Source: LMUY01 sp965199555
GTDB taxonomy: Bacteria; Pseudomonadota; Alphaproteobacteria; Acetobacterales; Acetobacteraceae
Direction: 5' to 3'
DNA: 64,000 bases
Assembly: GCA_965199555.1 (NCBI GenBank)
Contig: CBDASJ010000018.1
Location: 25,394-89,393 of the forward strand
Under the pieces are notes generated by a model, which did not search any database, was not told where the DNA came from, and was given only the letters and a program-made list of their open reading frames with translations. The position numbers were made by a program, and so were the translations under genes. Shown here in pieces: positions 17,372-25,859 of this stretch. The stretch's first letter is position 1, and each line of letters starts with the position of its first letter.

Positions 17372-18670
17372 ATGAGGGGACCGGGCGGCAGGTTGCGGTG
17401 GTGGATGGTGTTCGGCCTGATCGGCCCGATCACCTTCGTGATGTCGTTGGACCGGACCGCCCTGGTGGTGGCGGCGCCGACCATCCAGCACGAATACGGG
17501 TTCAGTCTGGTGCAGATGTCGTTGATCCTCACCAGCTTCTCCTGGACCTACGCGGCCTTGCAGGTTCCGGCGGGATGGCTGGCGCAGAAATTCGGGCCGC
17601 GGCGGGCGCTGGCCTGCGCCAACCTGCTGTGGTCGGCCCTGACCATCGCAACGCCGCTCGGCTTCAACATGGCGTCCTTTGTCGGCATCCGCGCGCTGCT
17701 CGGCGCCGGGCAGGCGGCGGACTGGCCGGCTTCCGTCATGGCGCTGCGCCGCTGGTTTCCGCGGCAGGAACGCTCCCAAGGCAATTCGGTGCTGCTGGGC
17801 GCCCTGTATCTGGGGCCGATCGCCGCGGCGCCGGCCACGACCCTGGTGATCGCGAGCTTCGGCTGGCGCTGGGCGTTCTATGGCTTCGGCCTGCTCGGCC
17901 TGGTGCTCGGCATCCTGTGGTGGACCTGGTTCCGCGACGACCCGACGGAGCATCCGGCCATGACGCCGGGCGAAGCCAGCTTTATCGCCGCCGGGCAGGA
18001 CCGCGACTCGCCGCTGGATACCGAGGGCGCGTTCTGGCGCTGCCTCCGCTCCGTGCAGTTCTGGGCCATCGGCATGCAGTATTTCTTTTTGGTGCTGGTG
18101 CAGAGCTTCTACACGACCTGGCTGCCGACCTACCTGGTCACCGAACGGCACATGTCGCTCAAGGAGATGGGCATCTACGCATCCCTGCCGTGGGCATCGC
18201 TGTTCGTGATGGTGTTCGTGGCCGGCTGGATCGCCGACCGCGTGCTGCGCGCCACCGGCTCGGTGTGGAAGGCGCGGGTGCCGGCGGCGATGACCGGCTT
18301 CGTGGTCAGCGCCGGCGCGCTGATCCTGGCGTCGCGCGCGCCTGGCGTAGTGACCATGATGTGCCTGCTCTGCGTGTCGCTCGGCGCGATCGGCCTGGCG
18401 CAGGTGTCGATCTGGTCGGCCACGCAGGACCTCGGCCGCGGCGCCACCGGCGTCGTGTCCGGCTGGGCCAATTGCTGGGGCAACTCGGCCGGGTTCGTCG
18501 GGCCCGTGCTGATGGCCTATCTGGTTGATTGGACCGGCGGATGGACGGGCGCGCTGCTCGGCATCGGCCTAGCCGGCGGCGCCGGGGCGCTGCTTTGGCT
18601 GGTCGTCCATCCGCAACGTCCATTGGCCGCCATTGCGAGTGGCCGCGACCTCGCCGCCATCCGCGCCTAA
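17372..18670 (+). CDS. Major facilitator superfamily transporter
   Basis: 432 residues with the 12-helix MFS pattern, typical length. The ATG at 17372 was preferred over an in-frame ATG at 17312, whose 20 extra residues are not hydrophobic or conserved-looking. Visible are the loop 2-3 motif (AGWLAQKFGPRRAL), the D-R-T-A motif of anion:cation symporters in helix 1 (MSLDRTALVVAAPTIQ), and a second-half copy at WIADRVLR. This resembles the ACS family that imports organic acids. First gene of an operon with RraA-like, ketopantoate-reductase-like and M28 proteins, so it probably imports the operon's substrate. Confidence 0.88.
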   Translation: MRGPGGRLRWWMVFGLIGPITFVMSLDRTALVVAAPTIQHEYGFSLVQMSLILTSFSWTYAALQVPAGWLAQKFGPRRALACANLLWSALTIATPLGFNMASFVGIRALLGAGQAADWPASVMALRRWFPRQERSQGNSVLLGALYLGPIAAAPATTLVIASFGWRWAFYGFGLLGLVLGILWWTWFRDDPTEHPAMTPGEASFIAAGQDRDSPLDTEGAFWRCLRSVQFWAIGMQYFFLVLVQSFYTTWLPTYLVTERHMSLKEMGIYASLPWASLFVMVFVAGWIADRVLRATGSVWKARVPAAMTGFVVSAGALILASRAPGVVTMMCLLCVSLGAIGLAQVSIWSATQDLGRGATGVVSGWANCWGNSAGFVGPVLMAYLVDWTGGWTGALLGIGLAGGAGALLWLVVHPQRPLAAIASGRDLAAIRA

Positions 18671-18682
18671 GGAGAAACAACG

Positions 18683-19363
18683 ATGCCGACCTACGAGATC
18701 GAAGCGATGCCGACGCAGATCAGCGCCGAGATCGTCGCCTTGCTGGAGCAGACCGAGACCGCGACGGTGGGGCATTGGCGCCATTGGGGGTTCGTCGACC
18801 GCCGCATCCAGCCGGCGCTGCGCAAGCGCCGGGTGGCCGGCACGGCAGTGACCGTGGCCATTCCCGGGCCGGACTCCACCATGCTGCACCACGCGCTGGG
18901 GCTGCTGCGGCCGGGCGACGTCCTGGTCGTCGACCGGCTGGGCGATGACCGCCACGCGTGCTGGGGCGGCGGCGTGACCGTGGCCGCCAAGGCCGCCGGC
19001 GCCAAGGCCGGGGTGGTGGACGGCCCCTGCACCGACTTGGAGGAGATCGAGGCGTCCGACTTCCCCATGTGGTGCCGTGGCTACGCGCCGATCACCACGC
19101 GGCTGTACGATCTGGGCGGTCAACTGAACAAGCCCGTGTGCATCGGCGGCGCGGTGGTGATGCCCGGCGACGCCGTGCTGTGCGACGACAGCGGCGTGCT
19201 GGTGCTACCCCCGCAGGAGGCGGAAGCGGAGGCCCGCGCCGCCATCGCCCGGCAAACCAGCGGAATGGCCTTCCAGGACCTCCTGGCCCAGGGCGCGAAG
19301 CTTGGCGAACGCTCCGGCGCCACGGCCAAGGTGATGGCCGCGATGAAGCCGCCGTCGCCATGA
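18683..19363 (+). CDS. RraA family protein (HMG/CHA-aldolase-like), altered active-site motif
   Basis: 226 residues with the RraA fold: WGGGVTVAAKAAGAKAGVVDG corresponds to the aldolase core, and GGAVVMPGDAVLCDDSGVLVLP is the conserved C-terminal block. Canonical members have G-x-x-R-D after the VxDG turn. Here the sequence is DGPCTD (residues 113-118), so the metal-binding Asp118 is kept but Arg is replaced by Thr117. Family members are 4-hydroxy-4-methyl-2-oxoglutarate aldolases, oxaloacetate decarboxylases or non-catalytic RNase E regulators. In a catabolic operon an aldolase or decarboxylase is likelier. The TGA overlaps the next ATG. Strong AAGGAG precedes the ATG. Confidence 0.85.
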   Translation: MPTYEIEAMPTQISAEIVALLEQTETATVGHWRHWGFVDRRIQPALRKRRVAGTAVTVAIPGPDSTMLHHALGLLRPGDVLVVDRLGDDRHACWGGGVTVAAKAAGAKAGVVDGPCTDLEEIEASDFPMWCRGYAPITTRLYDLGGQLNKPVCIGGAVVMPGDAVLCDDSGVLVLPPQEAEAEARAAIARQTSGMAFQDLLAQGAKLGERSGATAKVMAAMKPPSP

Positions 19364-20334
19364 AGGTTTGCGTGTTCGGGGCCGGCGCGATCGGCGGCTT
19401 CATCGCCGGCTACCTGGCGCGCGGCGGGGTCGACGTGTCGGTGGTGGCGCGCGGGGTGCATCTGCGCGCGATCCAGGCGAACGGCTTGACGGTGGAGGCG
19501 CCGGACGAGCGCTTCACCGTGCCGGTCCACGCCAGCGACGACCCGGCCGCGCTGGGGGGGCAGGATGGCGTGCTGGTGACGGTCAAGGCGCCGTCCCTGC
19601 CGCAGATCGCCGGCACAATCGCGCCGCTGCTGCGCGACGACACGCCCGTGGCGTTCCTCACCAACGGGGTGCCCTGGTGGTATTTCCACGGCCATGGCGG
19701 CGCGATGGACGGGCAGCGCCTGCCCCTGCTCGACCCGGATGACGTCATCTGGAAGGCGGTCGGCCCGCGCCGCACCGTCGGCGGCATCGCCTGGCCTGCC
19801 AGTTCCGTGCCGGAGCCGGGCGTAGTGCGGGTGCTGAGCCCGAAATCGCGCAGCACCATCCTGGGCGCCCCGGACGGGAACACCACGCCGGGCATCCGCG
19901 CCCTGGAGCAGGCGTTCGTGGCCGCGGGCCTGCCGGTCAGCGTGGAAACCCAGATACGCGACCGCATCTGGGAAAAGCTGGCGTTCAACCTCAGCGCCGG
20001 GCCGATGTGCGTGCTGACGCAAACCCCGGTCCGCGCCACGCATGAGGAGGCCGCGCTGGTGGACGCCTCCCGCCGCGTGCTGGCGGAGGCCGCGGCGCTG
20101 ATCCACGCGCTGGGCCGCAACGCCGTGCTGGACGTGGAGCACATTGTGTCGGTCAACATGGCGCTCGGGCACCGCCCCAGCATCCTGCAGGACCTCCTGG
20201 CCGGGCGGCCGATGGAGGTGGACGCGCTATACAACGTGCCGCTGCAACTGGCGAAGCTGACGGGCACGCCGATGCCGACGCTGGAGCTGCTCGCCGCGCT
20301 GATCCGCGTCAGGGTGAAGGGAATGGCCGCCTGA
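19360..20334 (+). CDS. Ketopantoate reductase (PanE/ApbA) family protein
   Basis: 324 residues. The N-terminal NADP-binding GAGAIGG is at 7-13, the family VTVKAPSLPQI segment follows, and the C-terminal ApbA domain has RDRIWEKLAFNLSAGPMCVLT and DLLAGRPMEVDALYNVPL. The operon context (MFS, RraA-like, M28-like) suggests reduction of a different 2-keto acid rather than pantothenate synthesis. Start ATG 19360 overlaps the previous stop; an earlier in-frame start at 18958 lies wholly inside the RraA gene and is not credible. Confidence 0.9.
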   Translation: MKVCVFGAGAIGGFIAGYLARGGVDVSVVARGVHLRAIQANGLTVEAPDERFTVPVHASDDPAALGGQDGVLVTVKAPSLPQIAGTIAPLLRDDTPVAFLTNGVPWWYFHGHGGAMDGQRLPLLDPDDVIWKAVGPRRTVGGIAWPASSVPEPGVVRVLSPKSRSTILGAPDGNTTPGIRALEQAFVAAGLPVSVETQIRDRIWEKLAFNLSAGPMCVLTQTPVRATHEEAALVDASRRVLAEAAALIHALGRNAVLDVEHIVSVNMALGHRPSILQDLLAGRPMEVDALYNVPLQLAKLTGTPMPTLELLAALIRVRVKGMAA

Positions 20335-20392
20335 GCCGACGGACTGCACGGCGGCACGGTTTGGCCTGGCCCGCCAACACGGAGGATGCCGC

Positions 20393-22051
20393 ATGAACGA
20401 CCTGGCCCTGACGCTGTCCGACTCCGTCGACACCACGCGCCTCATGGCGCATTGCGAGGATTTCGCCCGCTGGGTGAAGCTGTCGGGCAGCGCGGACGAA
20501 TTGGCGAGCATGAAGGCGGTGCAGGCCAAGCTGGACGGCTTCGGTTATCGCACCACGCTGTTGTCGCACGACGCGTATATCAGCCTGCCCGGAGCGGCGC
20601 GCGTGGTCGTGGACGGGTCGGAATTCACCGCCATCACCCATTCCTTTTCACGGGCCTCGCCACCCGGCGGCTTGTCCGCGCCGCTCGCCCATGTGGGCGA
20701 AGGCACCGCGGCGGATTTCGCCGGGCGCGACCTGCGCGGCCTTGTCGTGATGGCGGACGGTATCGCCAGCCCCGCCGTCGCGGCACGGGCGGCACGGGCC
20801 GGCGCCGCCGGGCAACTGCACATCAGCCCGCACCAGCACCTGCACGAGATGTGCATCTCCCCAGTCTGGGGCAGCCCCTCGGCCACGACGCTGGCGGACC
20901 TGCCGGCGACGGTGGCCTGCACGATCTCCCACGCGGATGGCGCCGCGCTGCGGGACCGCCTGGCCCGCGGCGACGCGCCGGCCGTCGTGCTGCACGCCGC
21001 CGTGGACACCGGCTGGCGCAAGACGCCGATCCTGGTGGCCGATCTGGACGGTCCGGAACCGGACGGCCCCTTCGTGCTGTTCTCCGGCCATCACGACACC
21101 TGGTATTACGGCGTGATGGACAATGGCAGCGCCAACGCCACCATGCTGGAGGTGGCGCGGGTGCTGGCGCTGGGTCGCGACCAATGGCGCCGCGGGTTTC
21201 GCCTATGCTTCTGGTCCGGCCACTCGCATGGCCGCTATTCCGGCTCCAGTTGGTACGCCGACACCCATTGGGACGAGTTGGAGCGTCGCTGCGCCGTCCA
21301 CGTGAACGTCGACTCCACCGGCGGCATCGGCGCCAGCGTGATGACGGAAAGTGCCGTGGCGGCCGAGCTCGCCGGGCTCGCCGCCGATGTGGTCCGGGCG
21401 GAAACCAACCAGGCGCATGAAGGCCGCCGCGCCGGCCGCAACAGCGACATGTCGTTTTGGGGCGTCGGCATCCCGACCTTGTTCGGCAGCCTCAGCCACC
21501 AGCCGCCCGGCTCGGTGAAGATGCGCAACCCGCTGGGCTGGTGGTGGCACACCCCGCACGACCTGCTCGACAAGATCGACCCGGCCAACCTGACCCGCGA
21601 CACGCGCGTGTTCGTGCGGGCGATCTGGCGGCTGGTGACGGACGCGGTGCTGCCGCTGGACTACGCCGCGCACGCGACGGCCCTGCTGAAGGAGCTGGAG
21701 GGTTTGGCCGGCCGGTTGGGCGACCGGCTGACGTTGGCACCGCTGTTGGCGGCGGCCTCGGCCCTGCGCGACAAGGCGGCTGCCTTGTCCGGCGAGCCCG
21801 CCGCGGTCAACGCCGCCCTGATGGCGGCGTCGCGTGCGTTGGTGCCGGTGGACTACACCAACGGCGACCGCTTCCGCCACGACCCGGCCTTGCCGCAGGC
21901 CGCCTGGCCGGTGCTGGACCCGGTCCGCGCCCTGGCGGCGGCGACGGACCCGGACGCCATCCGCTTCGCCGCGGTGGACGCGGTGCGGGCGCGCAACCGG
22001 ATGCTGCACGCCTTGCAACAGGCCCATCGCGCCTTGGATCCGGCTGCCTGA
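20393..22051 (+). CDS. M28-family metallopeptidase homologue with PA-type insert
   Basis: 552 residues. A PA-type domain occupies about 70-215. The peptidase-like part has the first zinc-ligand block FSGHHDTW (230-237) with D243 in VMDNGSAN, a third ligand candidate D307 (HVNVDSTGG) and a final histidine in WWWHTPHD (384-390). The loop that normally supplies the catalytic base and bridging Glu reads GHSHGRYSGS (276-285), with no Glu-Glu pair. The fold is M28 but the chemistry may differ. A C-terminal helical tail extends from about 400. ATG 20393 has GGAGG about 7 bases upstream. Last gene of the MFS operon. Confidence 0.85.
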   Translation: MNDLALTLSDSVDTTRLMAHCEDFARWVKLSGSADELASMKAVQAKLDGFGYRTTLLSHDAYISLPGAARVVVDGSEFTAITHSFSRASPPGGLSAPLAHVGEGTAADFAGRDLRGLVVMADGIASPAVAARAARAGAAGQLHISPHQHLHEMCISPVWGSPSATTLADLPATVACTISHADGAALRDRLARGDAPAVVLHAAVDTGWRKTPILVADLDGPEPDGPFVLFSGHHDTWYYGVMDNGSANATMLEVARVLALGRDQWRRGFRLCFWSGHSHGRYSGSSWYADTHWDELERRCAVHVNVDSTGGIGASVMTESAVAAELAGLAADVVRAETNQAHEGRRAGRNSDMSFWGVGIPTLFGSLSHQPPGSVKMRNPLGWWWHTPHDLLDKIDPANLTRDTRVFVRAIWRLVTDAVLPLDYAAHATALLKELEGLAGRLGDRLTLAPLLAAASALRDKAAALSGEPAAVNAALMAASRALVPVDYTNGDRFRHDPALPQAAWPVLDPVRALAAATDPDAIRFAAVDAVRARNRMLHALQQAHRALDPAA

Positions 22052-22168
22052 ACGCTCCCGACGACCGGGGATACACGTTCCCGCGATGCACCGTGTCACC
22101 ACCCGGACGGCCACGATCCTGCCCCAAATGCGACCGAGAGGATGCACGGCAGAACATGGGGTTGGTTT

Positions 22169-22675
22169 ATGCGTTCAAGCATTCCAGTCGCGTCGGTGTT
22201 GGGTGGGCTCCTCGTGGCGGCAATCGGGCTGGCGCCAGCCACCGCGTCCGCCCAGCGCTTCGGCGGCGAGTATGGCTTCCGCGGCGGTTATCGCGGGGAG
22301 TATGGCGGGTTCCGCGGCGGCTATCGCGGCGGCTACGAGGGTTATCGGGGCTATGGCGGTTATCGCGGGTATGGGTTCGGCCCAGCCTTCGGCGTTGGGC
22401 TGTTCGGCGGCGGCTTCTACCGCGGCTTTGCGCCCCGCCCGGTGTTCGTGGAACCGCCGGTCGTTTACGTGCCGCCGCCCGTCGTTTACGCGCCACCGTT
22501 GGCCTATGTGACGCCGGCGCCCCGCCGGATACGCCCGCGCTCCGTCGTGCACCATGTGGCGGCAGTGCAGTGCGTGCGCGTTCCCGCCGCGGCGGCCCCG
22601 CCGGTCAGCGGGCCGCCACCGGTCGCCGCGACTCCCGCCCCGCGGCACGACGTCTACCCGCCTGAGTCGCCTTAA
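22169..22675 (+). CDS. Secreted Gly/Tyr/Arg-rich repeat protein
   Basis: 168 residues from the ATG at 22169, chosen because it begins a clean signal peptide (MRSSIPVAS through ATASA); an in-frame ATG at 22142 has its purine run touching the start. After cleavage there is a low-complexity stretch of GG-Y-RG-type repeats (about residues 32-72). A proline/valine-rich part with VVYVPPPVVYAPP follows, then a basic C-terminal segment with one Cys. No enzyme motif. Such proteins are common, uncharacterised envelope or surface proteins. The TAA overlaps by 3 bases the stop of the convergent oxidoreductase. Confidence 0.75.
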   Translation: MRSSIPVASVLGGLLVAAIGLAPATASAQRFGGEYGFRGGYRGEYGGFRGGYRGGYEGYRGYGGYRGYGFGPAFGVGLFGGGFYRGFAPRPVFVEPPVVYVPPPVVYAPPLAYVTPAPRRIRPRSVVHHVAAVQCVRVPAAAAPPVSGPPPVAATPAPRHDVYPPESP

Positions 22676-24162
22676 CCGACGGCGGCGCGCGCCTGCTGCA
22701 GGGTGAGCGGCTGGCGCATGGCGTCGGACAGGATCGACGCCGCCCGATCCCGGCCACAGATCAGGGCGGCGATTACCCGGCCCTCCTTCAAGTACCAGGC
22801 GGTGAAGTCGAACGCTTCCACGTTGCCGTCATAGGCGACGTCGTCCCAGCCTGCCGCGTGGCCAAGCGATTGCAGCCGCTTGCCGGCCTGGGCGCTCCAA
22901 AAGAACGGCACGCCGTCATACGCCGCCGCTTGCCCCAGCATGCCCATGGCGGCGATGCGGCCGTGCTGCTGTGCCAGCCGCCAATGCTCGATGCGCGGCC
23001 ACCCGGCGGGCGAGGCGATGTCGCCGGCCGCCCATAGATCCGGACCGACACGCAGGGTGGCGTCGGCCGCCAACCCACCGTTCTCGGCCTTCGCCAGCCC
23101 GGGCGCGTAATCCAGCACGGGTGACACGCCCAGCCCCGCCACCACCAGCGCGGCGGGCAGGCGCTCGCCCGATTCCAGCACCACCGCATCCTCTTCCACG
23201 CTGGCCACGGCCGCGCCCAGTCGGAAGCGCACGCCCGCGGCCTCGTGCAAGGCGCGGATGGCGGCACCCACGCGATTGCCGAACAGCTCGGCAAAAGGCA
23301 GCGCCGCTTGCCCGACTACCGTCACCCGCATCTTGCGGTCGGCCAGATCGGAGGCAACCTCCATGCCGATGAAGCTGGTGCCAATCACCACCGCGTCGCC
23401 GCCCGGCATCACGTGTTGCAGGATCGCGTCCACGTCGCCCAGGTTGCGCAAGGTCAATGGCCGCCGCGGCCCAGCGAAGTGCGGCGGCTTGGGCGCGGCG
23501 CCGGTGGCGAGCAGCGCGGCGTCGTAGCGTACGACCTCGCCATTCGTCAGGGTCAGCGTGTGGCTGGCCGGATCGGCGAGGGCAACGGCCGCCGCCGTGC
23601 GGTCCAGCGACAGCCGCGCCGCCGTCGCCGCGTCCAGCAGCGGCAACGTGCCGCGGTCGAAATCGTCGGCGGCGATCGCCATCTTGCTCAGTTGCGTACG
23701 GTCCAGCGGCTCTTCGGCCAGCGGGCCGACCATGCGGATGCGCCCGGTGAAGCCACCGTCGCGCAGCGTCACCGCGGCCATCGCGCCCGCCGCGCCGGTG
23801 CCGGCGATGACGAACACGCGGTCGTCGACTTGCGCTGCCGGGGCCGGGTCCGGCAGGGGCACCGTGTCGACCAGCACGTCCGGCCCGTCCAGTTGCACGG
23901 CGTGCCGGTGCAGCGCGCGCATGGCCACCGGCTCCAGCAGCGCGCCGGTCGCGGCATCGAACGTGCCCATGTGCCAAGGGCAGATGATGCGGCCGCGGCA
24001 CAGCGCACCCTGCTCCAGCGGCGCCTTGGCATGCGGGCAGGTGCCCTCGAACGCCCGCACCCCACTCTCGTCGCGCAGCAGCAACAGCTTGACGCCGTCC
24101 AGCTCCACCGCCGTCATCCCCGTGGCCAGGGTCGACAGGGTTGCCGCCTTCATCAACGCCAT
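22672..24162 (-). CDS. Rieske-domain FAD-dependent pyridine nucleotide-disulfide-type oxidoreductase
   Basis: 496 residues. The N-terminal Rieske [2Fe-2S] domain has C42-P-H44 and C61-P-W-H64. From about 115 a FAD/NAD-binding reductase follows with GTGAAG (121-126), the ATG motif LLATGAAPKPP, a second GxGxxG-like NAD site (VVIGTSFIGMEVA) and LWAAGDIAS. This resembles AIF-like or ferredoxin-reductase-type proteins fused to a Rieske ferredoxin, probably electron transfer from NAD(P)H. Start 24162 is supported by GGGAGCGGAG just upstream. Convergent with the Gly-rich gene and divergent from the ClpP-like gene. Confidence 0.9.
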   Translation of the reverse strand: MALMKAATLSTLATGMTAVELDGVKLLLLRDESGVRAFEGTCPHAKAPLEQGALCRGRIICPWHMGTFDAATGALLEPVAMRALHRHAVQLDGPDVLVDTVPLPDPAPAAQVDDRVFVIAGTGAAGAMAAVTLRDGGFTGRIRMVGPLAEEPLDRTQLSKMAIAADDFDRGTLPLLDAATAARLSLDRTAAAVALADPASHTLTLTNGEVVRYDAALLATGAAPKPPHFAGPRRPLTLRNLGDVDAILQHVMPGGDAVVIGTSFIGMEVASDLADRKMRVTVVGQAALPFAELFGNRVGAAIRALHEAAGVRFRLGAAVASVEEDAVVLESGERLPAALVVAGLGVSPVLDYAPGLAKAENGGLAADATLRVGPDLWAAGDIASPAGWPRIEHWRLAQQHGRIAAMGMLGQAAAYDGVPFFWSAQAGKRLQSLGHAAGWDDVAYDGNVEAFDFTAWYLKEGRVIAALICGRDRAASILSDAMRQPLTLQQARAAVG

Positions 24163-24298
24163 GGCTCCGCTCCCGTGCTTCGGAGGCGTCAACCGGCCAC
24201 GCCGCGGCAGGTTGCGGCGCCGGGCCCGGTCAGGTCTATTTGTTCGCGGCGCCCGGCACGCGCGCGGGAAGGGTTCGCAGCTCCAAACAGGACGTTCG

Positions 24299-25537
24299 AT
24301 GATGTTAGCGGTCGCCCTCTGGGCCTGGCTGGGGTCGATGCAATGGGGCACGGACATCCCCGCCTTCGAGATCCAGTATCTCAGGGAACGCGATCCGCTC
24401 CCCGGGAAAGCGCAGGACCGGGCGGCCCGCTTCACCGAAACGACGCCCGCACGCGCCACAGCCCTGCTGTTCAAGGGCGGCTTCACCTTTGGCGGCACGG
24501 CCGCGGTGCAGGCGGCCTTGGACCAGGCACCGGGCGTGAAGACCGTGCAGTTCGACAGCCCGGGCGGGCGGATCGGCGTCGCCACCGGGATCGCCGGGCT
24601 GATCAGGCAGCGGCATCTGGCGACCGCCGTGTGGGATTACTGCGCGTCCGCCTGCACGATCGGCTTTGTCGCCGGGTCACCGCGGCTCGCCGGGCCGTCG
24701 GCGACGTTCCGCTTCCACCTGGGGGCCGCCCCATTCCTCGCCAACCTGGCCGCGCAAGGCGCCGTGATGCTGGAGCAGCCGTGGTTCGTGCGCGGCGGCG
24801 TGTCGCTTGGCTTCGCCAACCGTGCCCTGCACGCCCCGAACGAGCATCCCTACGCCCCCGGCCTGGATGAGCTTGTGGCCGCGGGTTACGTCCAGCAGGT
24901 GGTGCCGCCGTTCATGGGCAACGGGCCGCAGGCCGGGTTGCAGGCCTTGCAGCCCTTGCTTGCGGCCATCGAGGCGTTGGAGCCGGCAACCCGGCGGGTG
25001 CTGGGATGGGAGCATCGCAACCGCATCGCGCACGGCATGAGCCCGGCGGAGTCCGCTGACACCGTCGAGCTGTGGGCCGGGCTGGTGGTCAACCGTTGGC
25101 TGGCCCGCAGCTCGGACGGGGCAGCCTTGGCGCTGGTGGACGCCATGCTCGCCATCATGGACGCGACCGGCGCCAGCAACCCGGAGGCCTGCATGCGCTG
25201 GCAGGTCGGCACCTTCGACCAGTTGGCCGGCTTCCGCGCCATCCCGGCCGATTTGCGGCTGCGGCTGCGCCAAGCGCAGGTGGCCGTGCTGCGGGACGCG
25301 CGCCAACACCCGAACACCGTGCCGGATGACCGCGACGCGCTGGCACGCGCGGACCAGGCGGTGCGGCAGGCAGTGAGGGAGCAGTACGGCGCCCGGGCGC
25401 TCACGGTCGCCGCAACCGCGGAGCACGCGTTCGACGACCCTGCGAAGAGCTGTGCCGCCGAAGCCGCCTATCTGCGCGGCTTGCGCGACCAGCCTGGGGG
25501 CGGACGGCTGGTGCGCTGGGCGCTTGCGGCCGGCTGA
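24299..25537 (+). CDS. ClpP/crotonase-like serine protease-type protein
   Basis: 412 residues, starting at a tandem ATG (24299/24302) with AGGA upstream. Residues about 78-130 match the ClpP-like pattern of predicted periplasmic proteases: VQFDSPGGRIG (84-93), a stretch ending in TAVWDYCASACTIGF with candidate nucleophile S117, and FVAGSPRLAG. The N-terminus is hydrophobic and may be an anchor or uncleaved signal. The C-terminal half (about 200-412) has no recognised domain but is rich in helices. Proteolytic activity is inferred from the fold and the C-x-S-x-C motif only. Confidence 0.7.
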   Translation: MMLAVALWAWLGSMQWGTDIPAFEIQYLRERDPLPGKAQDRAARFTETTPARATALLFKGGFTFGGTAAVQAALDQAPGVKTVQFDSPGGRIGVATGIAGLIRQRHLATAVWDYCASACTIGFVAGSPRLAGPSATFRFHLGAAPFLANLAAQGAVMLEQPWFVRGGVSLGFANRALHAPNEHPYAPGLDELVAAGYVQQVVPPFMGNGPQAGLQALQPLLAAIEALEPATRRVLGWEHRNRIAHGMSPAESADTVELWAGLVVNRWLARSSDGAALALVDAMLAIMDATGASNPEACMRWQVGTFDQLAGFRAIPADLRLRLRQAQVAVLRDARQHPNTVPDDRDALARADQAVRQAVREQYGARALTVAATAEHAFDDPAKSCAAEAAYLRGLRDQPGGGRLVRWALAAG

Positions 25538-25543
25538 TCCAAT

Positions 25544-25741
25544 CTAAAGACGGCGGGAAAACACCGCCATCGCCGTGCCGATCGCCGCCACGGCCAGGCC
25601 ACGCCAGATCCATGGGCTTTGATCGATCATGAAGCTGCTGGCGGGATACGGGAAGACCCCCGAGCCCTGCCCCATCCAAACCAGCCCGGTCAGCGCACCC
25701 AGCACGCCGATGACGAGCAACGCCAATCGCATGGCCTTCAT
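25544..25741 (-). CDS. Small integral membrane protein
   Basis: 65 residues with two membrane helices (about 4-20 and 46-60). They flank a conserved-looking loop WMGQGSGVFPYPASSFM and DQSPW, seen in a widespread family of small proteobacterial membrane proteins of unknown role. Start 25741 follows a GCGGGGGTTT purine-rich site. The stop is 6 bases from the convergent ClpP-like gene stop; the start region is divergent from the DUF4139 gene. Confidence 0.65.
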   Translation of the reverse strand: MKAMRLALLVIGVLGALTGLVWMGQGSGVFPYPASSFMIDQSPWIWRGLAVAAIGTAMAVFSRRL

Positions 25742-25859
25742 CAAACCCCCGCTCGCCCTGTTCACCGCAGTTCGGCTGGCTCCGCCGGACCGAACCGGTA
25801 AGATGACGCAGGGAACGGCACCGGTCCATCGCCGGCCGTCCACACGGGGGGACACCGAC

